64,000 nt of DNA from CAWBBA01 sp963729795 (GCA_963729795.1 CAVSPC010000047.1:62001-126000); one strand, 5' to 3'; positions 53,034 through 62,761 are shown, counted from the stretch's first letter. Notes: generated by a model not told the origin, from the letters alone. Translations and numbers: made by a program.

Positions 53034-53828
53034 ATGCCGGAGGTGCCCGTTCGAGGACGGTTGCTGGCTTACGAGGGACAGCCCAGCGATTTTGATAAAT
53101 CATCGTTGTCGATAGTCTTTATTCACGGTAGCGGTGGTGACCGCGAGGACTGGCGGGCGCAGCTTGACGGGCTCCCACATGCTGCCACCGTCGTTGCCCT
53201 GGAGTTGCCCGGGCACGGAGAATCCGATCCTCCCGGGGAAACCTCGGTAGCCGCTTACGCTCGATGGGTGACTGATTTCGTCGACGTCCTGAGATTACAA
53301 AGGGTCGTACTGGTCGGATGTTCTCTGGGAAGCGCGATCACGCAGTGGATCGCCCTTTTCGGTGCCAGGTCCTGGCTTGAGGGGATCGGATTGGTAGGAG
53401 CAGGCGCTCGCTTGCGCGTTCACTCTGCGTTCTTGGATGGTCTGCGGCAGGATAAGGAGAACGCTCTGGCCATGCTTTCAGACTATTGCCTTTCTCCGGC
53501 AGCAGGGGAGCCGCTTCGCACCAGACTGAGAGAAAAATACGTCAAGACGTCGGCGGACATAGTTCATGGAGACCTGAGCGCCTGTAATGAGTTCGATGTG
53601 ATGGATAAGATCCATCAGGTAAGATTGCCCACCGCAATCTTTGTGGGAGAAGACGACCGGCTCACTCCGGTCAAATATGCGCGCTTCCTTCACGACAAAA
53701 TTAGCGGCTCACATCTGGCCGTCGTGCCCCAAGCAGGCCACCTGGTCATGATGGAACAGCCGGAGGAGTTCAATCGGCTCCTCGTTGAGTTCCTCACCGA
53801 GCTGAAGGGGCGATCGAACCGGCCCTAA
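53034..53828 (+). CDS. Alpha/beta hydrolase
   Basis: 264 residues without a signal peptide. The oxyanion region is FIHGSGGDREDW, the nucleophile serine is in VGCSLGSAI, the acid in FVGEDDRLTPV and the histidine in QAGHLVMMEQP. It is a serine hydrolase of unknown substrate, similar to esterases of the meta-cleavage or lipase type. AGGTGAGGA lies about 8 bases before ATG 53034. It is convergent with mreB; only 16 bases separate them. Confidence 0.9.
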   Translation: MPEVPVRGRLLAYEGQPSDFDKSSLSIVFIHGSGGDREDWRAQLDGLPHAATVVALELPGHGESDPPGETSVAAYARWVTDFVDVLRLQRVVLVGCSLGSAITQWIALFGARSWLEGIGLVGAGARLRVHSAFLDGLRQDKENALAMLSDYCLSPAAGEPLRTRLREKYVKTSADIVHGDLSACNEFDVMDKIHQVRLPTAIFVGEDDRLTPVKYARFLHDKISGSHLAVVPQAGHLVMMEQPEEFNRLLVEFLTELKGRSNRP

Positions 53829-53844
53829 AGCGATTTTATGGTTG

Positions 53845-54876
53845 TCATGTGTTGGTGATCTCTCGGAGAAGATCTATATCTTCGAGCATCTTTCCAGCCC
53901 CGCGAGCCACAGTGGACAGAGGATCCTCGGGCACCACAATAGGCACCCCGATCTCCCGTCGCACCCTCACGTCCAGGTTCTTCAGGAGAGAGCCTCCCCC
54001 TGTGAGGACTATTCCTGTGTCGATAATGTCCGCGGCTAATTCGGGCGGACATTGTTCCAGTGCCATCTTCACGCTGTCCACGATGGAATTCACCGAATCC
54101 ATTATGGCGTGCGCAACATCCGTGGAGTTGACCGTTATGGTTTTGGGAATGCCGTCCATCAGATCCCGGCCCTTTATGTCTACTTCCTCGACTTCATCGT
54201 CTATGTAGGCCCTTCCCACCAGTATTTTGATCTGCTCGGCCGTGGAAGGTCCTATGAGAAGGCTGTAATTCTTGCGGATGAATTCGAGGATGTCAGTGTC
54301 GAGTTTGTCTCCGGCGATCTTGCTCGAATTGCTGTAGACTATGCCTGTCAGCGAAATTATCGCGACCTCCGTGGTTCCGCCGCCGATATCGACAATCATG
54401 TTGCTCATCGGTTCTGTCACCGGAAGGCCCGCCCCCATGGCTGCTGCCATAGCTTCTTCCACGATAAAGACTTCGTGAGCCCCTGCATTTAGGGCGGAGT
54501 CCCGGACTGCCCGTCTTTCCACCGGGGTAACGCCGGCTGGCACAGAGATAATTACGCGGGGTCTGACAAAAGATTTCCGCTGATGAACTTTCTGGATAAA
54601 GAATTTCAGCATTAAGCTGGCGATCTCGAAATTAGCTATGACGCCCTCTCTGAGGGGGCGAAACACGTCAATGGAACCCGGAACTCGCCCTATCATCTTC
54701 TTGGCGTCCTCGCCTATCCAAACCTCCGAATTTCGCTTATCTTTTCTCCGGATTGCCACGACTGAAGGCTCGTTGAGCACGATGCCTTTGCCGCGTGCAT
54801 AAACGAGCGTATTCGCCGTACCGAGGTCTATCGCCAGGTCCTTCGAAACTTTGGAAGCTAAAAAGCTAAGAAGCAT
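53845..54876 (-). CDS. mreB: Rod-shape-determining protein MreB
   Basis: 343 residues, bacterial actin. Phosphate-1 motif DLAIDLGTANTLVY, phosphate-2 VDIGGGTTEVAI, adenosine motif TGGGSLLKN. It forms filaments under the membrane and directs lateral wall growth, so the cell is expected to be rod-shaped. No mreC/mreD genes follow in this window; they would be downstream on the same strand only if beyond the neighbouring convergent gene, which they are not. Confidence 0.95.
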   Translation of the reverse strand: MLLSFLASKVSKDLAIDLGTANTLVYARGKGIVLNEPSVVAIRRKDKRNSEVWIGEDAKKMIGRVPGSIDVFRPLREGVIANFEIASLMLKFFIQKVHQRKSFVRPRVIISVPAGVTPVERRAVRDSALNAGAHEVFIVEEAMAAAMGAGLPVTEPMSNMIVDIGGGTTEVAIISLTGIVYSNSSKIAGDKLDTDILEFIRKNYSLLIGPSTAEQIKILVGRAYIDDEVEEVDIKGRDLMDGIPKTITVNSTDVAHAIMDSVNSIVDSVKMALEQCPPELAADIIDTGIVLTGGGSLLKNLDVRVRREIGVPIVVPEDPLSTVARGAGKMLEDIDLLREITNT

Positions 54877-55226
54877 CTGTGGCCCTTTAAAGAGCGTTGT
54901 CCGGTAATAAAGAGAAACAACGTCCGGAGATCAAAGCATCTGAATGAGGGAATTGCAGAAAATCGTCAAGAACTCTATTGACTTGAAATAACACCAACAC
55001 CCTGGACTGGATCCGGGCCAGATCTAGATTCCTGCGTTAGCAGGAATGAAGGGCAACCTCGCGTTCCGCACGGGGCGTGGCCACCAAATCATTTCCTTTT
55101 TCAGTGATTGCTTTCGAGAATCCCCATAGGAAGCCAGGCTTAACTGGGCATTCGCGACTGTTGACCGCGCTATTTTATCTGAAAACTGGGGTCTTTACAC
55201 TGCCCGGTACATGACGGCCCATCAGG
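54877..55226. other. Intergenic stretch with a short dispersed hairpin
   Basis: 350 bases between mreB and the SurA-like gene. It holds the hairpin at 55028-55047, otherwise nothing recognisable. Confidence 0.5.
55028..55047. repeat. Short dispersed hairpin (ATTCCTGC/GCAGGAAT)
   Basis: A perfect 8-bp stem with a GTTA loop, preceded by TGGATCCGGGCCAGATCTAG. It has the form of small palindromic repeats dispersed in genomes of this type. Confidence 0.5.
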
Positions 55227-56498
55227 TCAAAGCTTCACTTCTATGATGGAATTTTTCTTCAGCTCTTCGATATATTCCTTCATGCGAGCCTGAATGGTCT
55301 CATGTCTTACCAAAGCGATCACCTTATTTCGGACCTTTTTGTATTCTTTCTCTTCAGCCGGGGTCAATATACCCGGAGATTTCTTGGTCTTAGAATCCGG
55401 CGCTTCTGCTGAATCCTTTTCAGAATTGTCCACATTCTTAGCCTTGGGGCTTGCATTGCCCGGTGCCTGTTTGCTAGCGGCCTCGCGCTGTTTTTGCATC
55501 TCTTTCCAGCGTTGCTCCAATTTCTTGCGGATCTTTTCAGGAATCGGGACCTTTTTCAGCGTCCTGCCTTTAGCATCTACCAGATAAAACATGATCAGCT
55601 GTTCCGGGCCGGTTAACGGCGGACTTACATCTCCCGGTTTCATACGCTGCACCAGCTTCTGCATGGCAGGAACCATGTCCTTATATTTCATTACCCCCAG
55701 ATCTCCTCCCGAGGAGGCCAGGGCGTCCTGCGAATACTTCTTGGCCAGCTTGGCGAAGTCAGCTCCTGTCATGGCTTCCTTGTAGATCTGCTTTGCCTTT
55801 TCGGTTACTTTAGCGATATTCTTGCGACTCTTATCCGCCGGTAGTTTGAGCGTGATCTGTCGAAGTCTCAACCTGCCTCCTACATACAGTTCTTCGTGAG
55901 TGGGAATTGCAGGTTGAGCCTGTGACTCGCGTGTTTGCGCAGGTGTGATGCTTTCGACCAGCTTTTTGTAAAGCTCTTCGATGTTATCCCGATTTTTCTT
56001 GAAGTATTGTTCGGCGTCCTCTTCGCTCAATGGGACCTTTTGCACCACTTCAGTCGCAATTAATCGACTCAGAACGAGTTGGCGCTTCATTATTTTTCGG
56101 TATTCAGCATAATTAAGCGCGTGACTCGCCAGCAAGAGGACGAATTGCTCTTGTGTAAGCCCATTTCGCTTTCTTATCGCGTCTATGGAAGCATCCACCC
56201 CTTTGTCATCAATCTTAACCCCTTTCTTGGCCGCTGCCTGTTCCAGGAGATGGACAACTATAAGCTCATCGAGAATATCTCGATCCGTGGGAACCTTGCC
56301 GGGTGGTATGATACCCAGAGGCAGGTTCGTGAGATTTCGCATAAATGGTTGTTTGTGCTTCTTTATGTCCGACTCCAGGATCACGTCTCCATTTACTATG
56401 GCGGCTATCCTGTCCGAGTAGGCCTCAGCGTAGAGTCGTGGAACGATCCACGCTGAACCAAAAAGCAAGAATAAGAGGCAGATGTTCTTTCTTTTCAT
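55227..56498 (-). CDS. SurA-like periplasmic peptidyl-prolyl isomerase
   Basis: 423 residues from ATG 56498 (AAGGGAA upstream), which exposes a signal peptide (ICLLFLLFGSAWIVPRLYA). The SurA-N-type chaperone part (about 25-165) has DRIAAIVNGDVILESDIKK. A parvulin (PpiC-type) domain lies at about 195-300 (LRQITLKLPAD, YSQDALASSGGDLGVMKYKD). The C-terminal 110 residues are Lys/Ala-rich and unlike typical SurA, then end in a SurA-like segment. It should help outer-membrane proteins fold. Just downstream of mfd on the same strand, as seen in many relatives. Confidence 0.85.
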   Translation of the reverse strand: MKRKNICLLFLLFGSAWIVPRLYAEAYSDRIAAIVNGDVILESDIKKHKQPFMRNLTNLPLGIIPPGKVPTDRDILDELIVVHLLEQAAAKKGVKIDDKGVDASIDAIRKRNGLTQEQFVLLLASHALNYAEYRKIMKRQLVLSRLIATEVVQKVPLSEEDAEQYFKKNRDNIEELYKKLVESITPAQTRESQAQPAIPTHEELYVGGRLRLRQITLKLPADKSRKNIAKVTEKAKQIYKEAMTGADFAKLAKKYSQDALASSGGDLGVMKYKDMVPAMQKLVQRMKPGDVSPPLTGPEQLIMFYLVDAKGRTLKKVPIPEKIRKKLEQRWKEMQKQREAASKQAPGNASPKAKNVDNSEKDSAEAPDSKTKKSPGILTPAEEKEYKKVRNKVIALVRHETIQARMKEYIEELKKNSIIEVKL

Positions 56499-57042
56499 GT
56501 TCCCTTGCCGGTGTCCCGGCAAACCTTCAAGCAAGTCCCGATGCTTTTTTCACACAAAATAGATTTCCTCGCATCGAGCGACACGGATTCCTTGCCTTGT
56601 CTCTCATACCAGTCAGCGCAACCCGGGGCAAGCATTCCGCATGAGACTCGGGCTGATTTGCCGCGAGCAGCCTGTTTCTGGTCCTAAATACCATGTGCAG
56701 TTCCGAATCGTTACATCTTTAATCAAAAGAAGTCTTTTTTGCAACATGCAGGAATCGCGTTGAGAGGGTTTGCCTGGTAATCGCATACAGCGGTCTCTTC
56801 CCGGGACCCACTGTAGGGGCTTCTCTCGTAGGTGGCCCGTAAGAGGGCAGACATAAGATCGGCCCCTACCATCCTGTGTAGGGGTCCGGGGTGACGGCAT
56901 CGGATTGAATTGCGAGCGCACGCTGCATTGCCCGAAACCAAACGCCGTGTTAAGGAAATCGAGTGCTTAGGACGCTGAAACAGGGCGAGTTGCCGCGATT
57001 GAACGCCGTTCAGCGACACGCGCATTGATATTATGGCTGATT
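56499..57042. other. Intergenic stretch between mfd and the SurA-like gene
   Basis: 544 bases. It holds the repeat at 56813-56869; no gene was recognised. Confidence 0.5.
56813..56869. repeat. Dispersed repeat (GTAGGGGC family)
   Basis: GTAGGGGC (56813-56820) is inverted at GCCCCTAC (56862-56869), and the middle AAGAGGGCAGACATAAGATC matches, with changes, the repeat at 25131-25167. A second GTAGGGG follows at 56879-56885. Confidence 0.65.
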
Positions 57043-60000
57043 TCAAGGAGATGAATGAACGCTTTCAGAAGCGACTCCTTTGCCATTGATAGACGCTCTG
57101 AGACGCTCCAGCAGAGCCAAGCACATCTTGATCCTGGACACAGGGTCCACCTTCCCGACGCGAAACCCGAGGCGGTCTCCGGGTAGGAGTCGAATCCTCC
57201 CGTCCTTTAGGGCCCATTCGATCAGAGTTTGCGGATTTACGAGAGTTTCCGGATCAAAGCCGAAGATGAGATCCTGTTCATTATAATCAAGCCTCAGGAT
57301 TCGCACTTCTTTCATGGCAAGCCTGATCCGCATAACCTGCATCAGGTGGGCGACCTGCAAGGGAGTTTGACCGTAGAGGTCCATAATCTCTTCTTCTATT
57401 TCGTCGATTTCGGCAGGATCGGAGGCCCTGGACAGCCGCTTGTACATGTTCATACGCTGTTGCGGATCGGGAACGTAATCTTCTGGAATAAAGGCTTCGA
57501 GCTTGAGACGAATGTCCGGATCGATCCGAGGGGCAGGTTCTTCCCCCTTGATCTCTTGAATGGCCTGCTCCAGCAATTCCAGGTACATTTCATATCCAAC
57601 CTGGGCTACGTGACCGGACTGGGATGTTCCCAGGATGTTACCTGCTCCTCGGATCTCCATATCTCTCATTGCAATTCGGAAGCCCTGGCCGAGGTTGGAG
57701 TATTCCTGTATAACCGCGAGCCTCTTGATCGCATCCGTGGTCATCAGAGTTTCCGGCGGCGTAAGCAAGTAAGCGTATGCCCGCATGTGCGATCGTCCTA
57801 CACGACCCCGGAGCTGATATAGGTCTGCGAGTCCGAACGCGTCGGCCCTTTCGATGACTATGGTGTTGGCTCTGGGGATATCGAGTCCGGATTCAATTAT
57901 GCTTGTGCAAACCAGAATATTGATCTTCCCGGTAATGAATTCCAACATCACTCGTTCCAACTCACGGTCCGCCATTTGACCATGAGCTACCCCGAACCGG
58001 CCCTCGGGGACGAGCTTTTGAAGTGCAGCGGCGCGCTTATAAATTGTTCGGACCCGGTTGTGAATGTAAAATGCCTGTCCGCCTCGGCTTATTTCCCGCA
58101 CAAGCGCCTCCCTTATGACCTCATCGGACTGCCGCATGACGTGTGTGCGGATCGACTGGCGGTTGGTGGGCGGGGTTTCAATTACCGACAGGTCACGTAT
58201 ACCGGTGAGGGACAGATTCAAAGTCCTGGGAATAGGCGTCGCAGTCAAGGTGAGGACGTCAACATGGGCCTTGAACTTCTTGATCCTCTCCTTATGCGCG
58301 ACTCCAAAACGTTGCTCTTCGTCAACCACCAGCAGACCCAGATCTTTGAATTCCACATCCTTTTGCAGTAGGCGATGCGTACCTATCATCAGATCGACTT
58401 TTCCCGCAGCAAGCCGTTTCAGAGTTTCTTTTTGCTCGGCCGAGCTGCGGAACCGCGACAGTACCGCCACATGAAAAGGATAGCCATTCAAGCGGCGAGT
58501 GAACGTGTCGTAGTGCTGCTGGGCAAGGACTGTGGTAGGGACCAGGACGGCGACCTGCTTGCCGTCCATCATTACTCGAAAAGCAGCCCTCAGAGCTACT
58601 TCGGTTTTGCCGTAGCCGACATCCCCGCATACAAGCCTGTCCATGGGCTTGTCCTGATCCATGGCCTCCATCACGTCCAAAATTGCCTTGGCCTGATCCG
58701 GCGTTTCTTCAAATTCGAACGAAGCCTCAAAAGCAGCAAAAGTCTCATCTATAACGGAGTATGGCTTGCGAGTGCTCACCTGGCGTTTGGCAAATATATC
58801 CAGAAGTTCGCTAGCCATTTCCCGGATCGACTCTTTGACCTTGGCCTTGGTCTTGCTCCACCCCTTGCCTCCCAAACGGTCTATCCGAGGAGGCTCCTCA
58901 GCCCCGGAGATGTACTTTTGGATTACCTGCAAGCGTTCAACAGGATGATAAAGTAGGTCCCCGCCAGCATACTCGATCACCATCACCTCGCCGGGGATTC
59001 CGTCAAATTCCCTAGCAGCAAGGCCACGGAATATGCCGATGCCGTAATCTTCGTGAACAACGGCTTCGCCTTCGACTAAATCGGTCAGAGATGAGAGCAG
59101 CGTTCCCCGGGCGCGCCTCTTGGGGGGGATTCTCACTCTCGCGCCGAAAATCTCTTCTTCGGTCACCACTATCCGGCGAGCCACTTCCATTCGGAATCCA
59201 GCGGATAACGCTCCTATGCACAGTCGAACACCGGGAATCGCGCTCGAATCAAGATTTGATCGTTCGAAACGTCCGCCTCTAAAATCCAAATTGAGTGAGT
59301 AAGGTTCCAAAAGTTTAAGTAGACGATGAGCCTGGCCCTGAGTGTGGCTGACTAGCAAGACTTCATTGCCGTCATCCCGCCATGCTTCCAGACGTTTGAC
59401 AAGTCTTGCCATGCTCGTGTCGTAAGTCTTGGTCCCCAGGAGATCCCGTCTTATGTCGCCGTTTGTCTGGCAATTAATCCGAAAGCTCCGAAGGTGCGGG
59501 TTTTCAATTTCCAAAGGGGACATGACCACATTCCGGAATTTTTCTACCCCGCGCACGAACTCATCAGGAGAAAGATAAAGTTCTTCAGGATGGGGAACCG
59601 GGAGTCCCTCCTGTGCGGAAGATTCCCAGCCTCGAAAAATTTCTTCTTGCAGATCTTCGAATGCGCGGCCGAGAGTATCCGCGTCGGGAAGCATCAGCAC
59701 GGAATCGCGGGGGAGATAGTCAAACAGGCTCTTCAAGTTCGGAAAGAAATAGGGAAGATAGCATTCAGCCCCAGGAAATCTCACCCCGTGTCGAAAATCA
59801 TGGACAAGTCTCTGGCGAACACGCTTTTCCACCCCGCGCTCTTCACAAGCGTCCAACAGCCGTTGCAATCCCGCATCCAAAGCTGCTTCATCCGGGATCA
59901 GTGCGTGGACAGGACCGACTTGAACCTCAGAAACAGCTTCGCGAGATCTCTGATTGGAAGGATCGAAAAAGCGGATCGACTCGATACGATCCCCCGTCTG

Positions 60001-60615
60001 CTCTATGCGTACCGGGTAAGGGTAAAATGGGGGGTACAAATCAATTATGAATCCCCGCACCGAAAAGTCGCCCGCGTCTTCTACCAACGGTGAACGCGAG
60101 TATCCGGCAGCAATCAACCTTTCCAGGAGATTCTCTCGATCCAGATCCTGCCCCAAAGCCAGGCTGAAGCCGGCTCGCTGAAACTCGGCCTTGGGCAAGA
60201 CTTTGCGGACAATAGCATCCAGGCCAACTACCAGCACGCGCGGCGGCGTCCCTTCGGAAAGACGAAACAGCCCCGCCATGCGACTGATCCAAACATCAGT
60301 TTCGATACCTCCGAAAGAGTAGGGGAGAACCTCAGAAGATGGATATCGAATAACCTCGTCCTGGAGGGGGTGTCTAGCGACTTCCTCTTCGCCAAGATAA
60401 GAACGGACGTCCGTGGCAGCCTCCGAAGCAGTCTCGCTGTCCGGGCTTACAAGGACAATCGTCCGGATTCCTCTTTGGACGGCGGCCGCTATCAGAAATG
60501 CCGGGGCCGAGCCGCCCAAACCATAAACCCCTCCATTTTCCGTGGAATCAGCGAGAAAACGCACGGCGTCTTCAAATGGGTTGGAGATTTTATGTGTCAA
60601 TGCAGCGACTTTCAT
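57043..60615 (-). CDS. mfd: Transcription-repair coupling factor
   Basis: 1190 residues, full length. It removes stalled RNA polymerase at lesions and recruits UvrA. The UvrB-like N-terminal domain (to about 330) is followed by an RNAP-binding region (VHEDYGIGIFRGLAARE near 525). The translocase has Walker A CGDVGYGKTEVALRAAF, DEEQRFGV (DExQ box), and helicase motifs GTHRLLQKD and YQLRGRVGRS. The C-terminal D7 domain is present. The start at 60615 is the only good one. Confidence 0.97.
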   Translation of the reverse strand: MKVAALTHKISNPFEDAVRFLADSTENGGVYGLGGSAPAFLIAAAVQRGIRTIVLVSPDSETASEAATDVRSYLGEEEVARHPLQDEVIRYPSSEVLPYSFGGIETDVWISRMAGLFRLSEGTPPRVLVVGLDAIVRKVLPKAEFQRAGFSLALGQDLDRENLLERLIAAGYSRSPLVEDAGDFSVRGFIIDLYPPFYPYPVRIEQTGDRIESIRFFDPSNQRSREAVSEVQVGPVHALIPDEAALDAGLQRLLDACEERGVEKRVRQRLVHDFRHGVRFPGAECYLPYFFPNLKSLFDYLPRDSVLMLPDADTLGRAFEDLQEEIFRGWESSAQEGLPVPHPEELYLSPDEFVRGVEKFRNVVMSPLEIENPHLRSFRINCQTNGDIRRDLLGTKTYDTSMARLVKRLEAWRDDGNEVLLVSHTQGQAHRLLKLLEPYSLNLDFRGGRFERSNLDSSAIPGVRLCIGALSAGFRMEVARRIVVTEEEIFGARVRIPPKRRARGTLLSSLTDLVEGEAVVHEDYGIGIFRGLAAREFDGIPGEVMVIEYAGGDLLYHPVERLQVIQKYISGAEEPPRIDRLGGKGWSKTKAKVKESIREMASELLDIFAKRQVSTRKPYSVIDETFAAFEASFEFEETPDQAKAILDVMEAMDQDKPMDRLVCGDVGYGKTEVALRAAFRVMMDGKQVAVLVPTTVLAQQHYDTFTRRLNGYPFHVAVLSRFRSSAEQKETLKRLAAGKVDLMIGTHRLLQKDVEFKDLGLLVVDEEQRFGVAHKERIKKFKAHVDVLTLTATPIPRTLNLSLTGIRDLSVIETPPTNRQSIRTHVMRQSDEVIREALVREISRGGQAFYIHNRVRTIYKRAAALQKLVPEGRFGVAHGQMADRELERVMLEFITGKINILVCTSIIESGLDIPRANTIVIERADAFGLADLYQLRGRVGRSHMRAYAYLLTPPETLMTTDAIKRLAVIQEYSNLGQGFRIAMRDMEIRGAGNILGTSQSGHVAQVGYEMYLELLEQAIQEIKGEEPAPRIDPDIRLKLEAFIPEDYVPDPQQRMNMYKRLSRASDPAEIDEIEEEIMDLYGQTPLQVAHLMQVMRIRLAMKEVRILRLDYNEQDLIFGFDPETLVNPQTLIEWALKDGRIRLLPGDRLGFRVGKVDPVSRIKMCLALLERLRASINGKGVASESVHSSP

Positions 60616-60853
60616 AAACCCGAATTCTTTGGACCCTTGGGATTCGAGTCAGTTCCAATGAACCGGTCCCCGGCCGTAAGAGTTCGGGGAGGAAGCACAA
60701 ATCCTTGCAAGGGGCAACAGAGTAATTTAGTTCACAGCCAGCCAATTGACAACAGTTACGTGGACCCCACAAATGATGAATGGCATCGAGTTGATCCCAT
60801 TGACTTGAGCAGTGCGATCAGTTATCCATTTGACAAAACTCCGAGGTGAAACT

Positions 60854-61561
60854 GTGGCTGAGAAGAAGCTCACGCGCAAGGAACTCCTTAAGGAACCCGA
60901 TGAATTCCTTACCATCACCGGCAAGGCGATTGAATACACGCGAAATTATCCTAAAGTCGTCGCGGCGGGAATCGCGCTCGTGGTGATAATTTTGTTGGCT
61001 GTTGGAGGCGTCTATTATTACTACAAAAACCGCGAGGCTAAAAGCCACGAACTCCTGGAGCAAGTGTGGCGTGAATATGAGGTCGCAGTTCAATCTCCGC
61101 ATAAACCGACTCCTCAGAAATTGGATGAACTGTTCGCGGAATTTAATGCCTTAGCGAGGCAGTACAGGTCCCTGCCCGCCGGAGAAATCGCGCTATTATA
61201 TAGCGGGAATGTTCTATACGAAAAGGGTGACTTCAAGGGAGCACTGGGACGGTACGAGGCGATGCAGTCCACCAATCTTGTGAAAAGCGGTTTTGGTCCT
61301 CTCGTTCTCTACCATATTGCGATGTGTCGTTTTCAACTCAAGGAGTACGATCGGGCCGTAATGTCATTCGATCAACTCTCGAAGGACATCAATTCTCCGT
61401 ATCGGCGTGAGGCGTACGGCACGATTGCCCGGATCTATGAATTGATGGGAAAGAACAAAGAAGCAATTCAAGCCTATCGGCAATATCTCAAGATTTTTCC
61501 GGAAGCACCGGACGCCGCTTTTGTCAGAGCAAAAATAGCCGAAATTGCAGCAAAGGCTTAG
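60854..61561 (+). CDS. TPR-containing membrane protein (YfgM-like)
   Basis: 235 residues from GTG 60854, chosen because GAGGTGA lies 5 bases upstream; an earlier ATG at 60812 extends into a non-conserved tail. The N-terminus is polar, a TM segment sits at about 38-62 (VAAGIALVVIILLAVGGVYYYY), and the rest is a TPR array (EIALLYSGNVLYEKGDFKG, YHIAMCRFQLKEYDRAVMSF, EAYGTIARIYELMGKNKEAIQAY). It is tethered to the inner membrane with TPRs facing the periplasm, as in YfgM. Role inferred: partner for secretion or chaperones. Confidence 0.82.
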   Translation: MAEKKLTRKELLKEPDEFLTITGKAIEYTRNYPKVVAAGIALVVIILLAVGGVYYYYKNREAKSHELLEQVWREYEVAVQSPHKPTPQKLDELFAEFNALARQYRSLPAGEIALLYSGNVLYEKGDFKGALGRYEAMQSTNLVKSGFGPLVLYHIAMCRFQLKEYDRAVMSFDQLSKDINSPYRREAYGTIARIYELMGKNKEAIQAYRQYLKIFPEAPDAAFVRAKIAEIAAKA

Positions 61562-61620
61562 CCTTCGGCCGGTCGACAATGCTTCGCCCCTTCCTTGTAG
61601 CGTTGTGACCGCGAGCATTG

Positions 61621-61842
61621 TCATTGCCGTTGGATTATCACATCCATTTCGGATACCCAAACTTCGAAGGATCCTCGTCCCAATTCTATCTGATAAGCGC
61701 CCTGCGTTTCCTGGATCTCAAGGTCGAACGCATCCCGTGCCAGAAGCTCGTCGAGGATCGCCCTCACCTCCGCAAACTCAAGGTCTTCCACGAAAAATAT
61801 GTTGAACACGCGATGCGCGTGCAAGAATGGCATCGATTCCAT
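61621..61842 (-). CDS. Small hypothetical protein
   Basis: 73 residues, rich in acidic and hydrophobic residues in a regular pattern (VFNIFFVEDLEFAEVRAIL). The antisense frame at 61618-61914 lacks this character. The ribosome site is weak. No family recognised. Confidence 0.45.
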   Translation of the reverse strand: MESMPFLHAHRVFNIFFVEDLEFAEVRAILDELLARDAFDLEIQETQGAYQIELGRGSFEVWVSEMDVIIQRQ

Positions 61843-61935
61843 AGTTCCAATCTCTTAAGGTTGAAAATAGACATATCTTGCATCAGCGTCAATACCGAGG
61901 TCGACCGGCGGTGAGCAAGAAAATGGCGATAATGC

Positions 61936-61964
61936 TTGACATCCAAAATCATAGTTTGTATAAA
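61936..61964 (+). promoter_or_regulatory. Strong promoter for the HU gene
   Basis: TTGACA (61936-61941), a 17-base spacer and TATAAA (61959-61964), near-perfect consensus. The HU start at 62027 is preceded by AAAGGAGG. Confidence 0.8.
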
Positions 61965-62026
61965 CGGCGGGGGGATTGCGTTTTAGCTATTTATGTTTCA
62001 ATAGAGGTGGTGAAAGGAGGAGTAAC

Positions 62027-62302
62027 ATGACGAAAGCTGAACTGGTATCGCGTATAGCCGAGGAGGCGGGAATTTCGAAGAAGGCTGCAGCAGCGGCATT
62101 GGCTTCGGTGGTATCCGCGATTCATGAAGTGCTGAAGAAAGCCCAGAAGATTCGGGTGACAGATCTGGGCAGTTTCAGTGTAGTGAAACGTCAGGCGCGG
62201 CAGGGCGTCAATCCGAGAACTGGTAAGCCGATCAAGATACCTGCCACCAAGGCCCCCAAGTTCACGGCGGCAAAAGCTTTGAAAGATGCCGTCAAGAAGT
62301 AG
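62027..62302 (+). CDS. HU-family DNA-binding protein
   Basis: 91 residues from ATG 62027 (AAAGGAGG 6-7 bases upstream; the longer frame from 61976 ignores this site). The helical dimerisation base is followed by the arm segment RVTDLGSFSVVKRQARQG and NPRTGKPIKIPATKAPKFTAAKALKD. It bends and compacts DNA. The near-consensus promoter fits a highly expressed chromosome protein. The downstream hairpins at 62358-62444 and terminator at 62547-62582 may end its transcript. Confidence 0.95.
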   Translation: MTKAELVSRIAEEAGISKKAAAAALASVVSAIHEVLKKAQKIRVTDLGSFSVVKRQARQGVNPRTGKPIKIPATKAPKFTAAKALKDAVKK

Positions 62303-62339
62303 CAGAACAATGGGGAGATGGTATGGTAGCGCCTGAGCT

Positions 62340-62546
62340 TATCCTAGTTGCATGAATCGCGAGGGGTGACCTCGCCATGAGCCCGTGTGTAGTGATCATT
62401 TCCCCTCGAAGGTAAGTACCTTTCGAACCGCGGGCGAATACGGTTTACAGATGCAAGATGGGTAAGCGCAGATTTGGCTTTTCCAATCCGGTAGTTGACG
62501 TATTAAGATAAGGCTGAGTGATAAAGAGAAGCTTGGCCGTTTATAC
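62340..62546 (+). ncRNA. Structured intergenic region, possible small RNA
   Basis: Three hairpins follow one another: GCGAGG/CCTCGC (62358-62374), AAGGTA/TACCTT (62408-62421) and AACCG/CGGTT (62425-62444). A TTGACG at 62495 with a weak -10 lies beyond them. It may be the 3' untranslated part of the HU transcript or an independent RNA. I could not match it to 6S, SRP or tmRNA. Confidence 0.25.
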
Positions 62547-62582
62547 AAAAAGGGGCCGCGCCAAAAGGGCTGCCCCTTTTTT
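62547..62582. terminator. Rho-independent terminator
   Basis: AAAAAGGGGC (62547-62556) pairs with GCCCCTTTTTT (62572-62582). The A-run and T-run make it usable from both strands. It ends the HU transcript or the possible RNA before the small lipoprotein. Confidence 0.8.
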
Positions 62583-62599
62583 GTTACATCGGTTCATCC

Positions 62600-62761
62600 A
62601 TGAAAAGATTTTTGCTGATTCTCCTCTCAGTGTTGCCGTTCTTGGGCTCCTGTGCCAGCCTCATGGACGCTCACTATGTTCCGAAACAAGGGCGAGAGAA
62701 TGCCTTCACGCCTCAGCAAGACAAGTACGAACCTCCTAGGGATCCAACCACCAGATATTAA
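62600..62761 (+). CDS. Very small lipoprotein
   Basis: 53 residues; short enough to be missed by usual cutoffs. The signal peptide MKRFLLILLSVLPF leads to lipobox LGSC. The mature part is only 35 residues, polar with Pro (EPPRDPTTRY at the end). There is no clear ribosome site, and the gene begins 17 bases after a terminator, so its promoter may lie in the hairpin region or it may be a read-through product. Probably outer-membrane located. Function unknown. Confidence 0.6.
   Translation: MKRFLLILLSVLPFLGSCASLMDAHYVPKQGRENAFTPQQDKYEPPRDPTTRY

Noticed and set aside
61618..61914. Plus-strand frame opposite the 73-residue minus-strand gene
   Set aside because: It begins inside the TPR gene's 3' region and shows no family pattern; the minus frame looks more protein-like.
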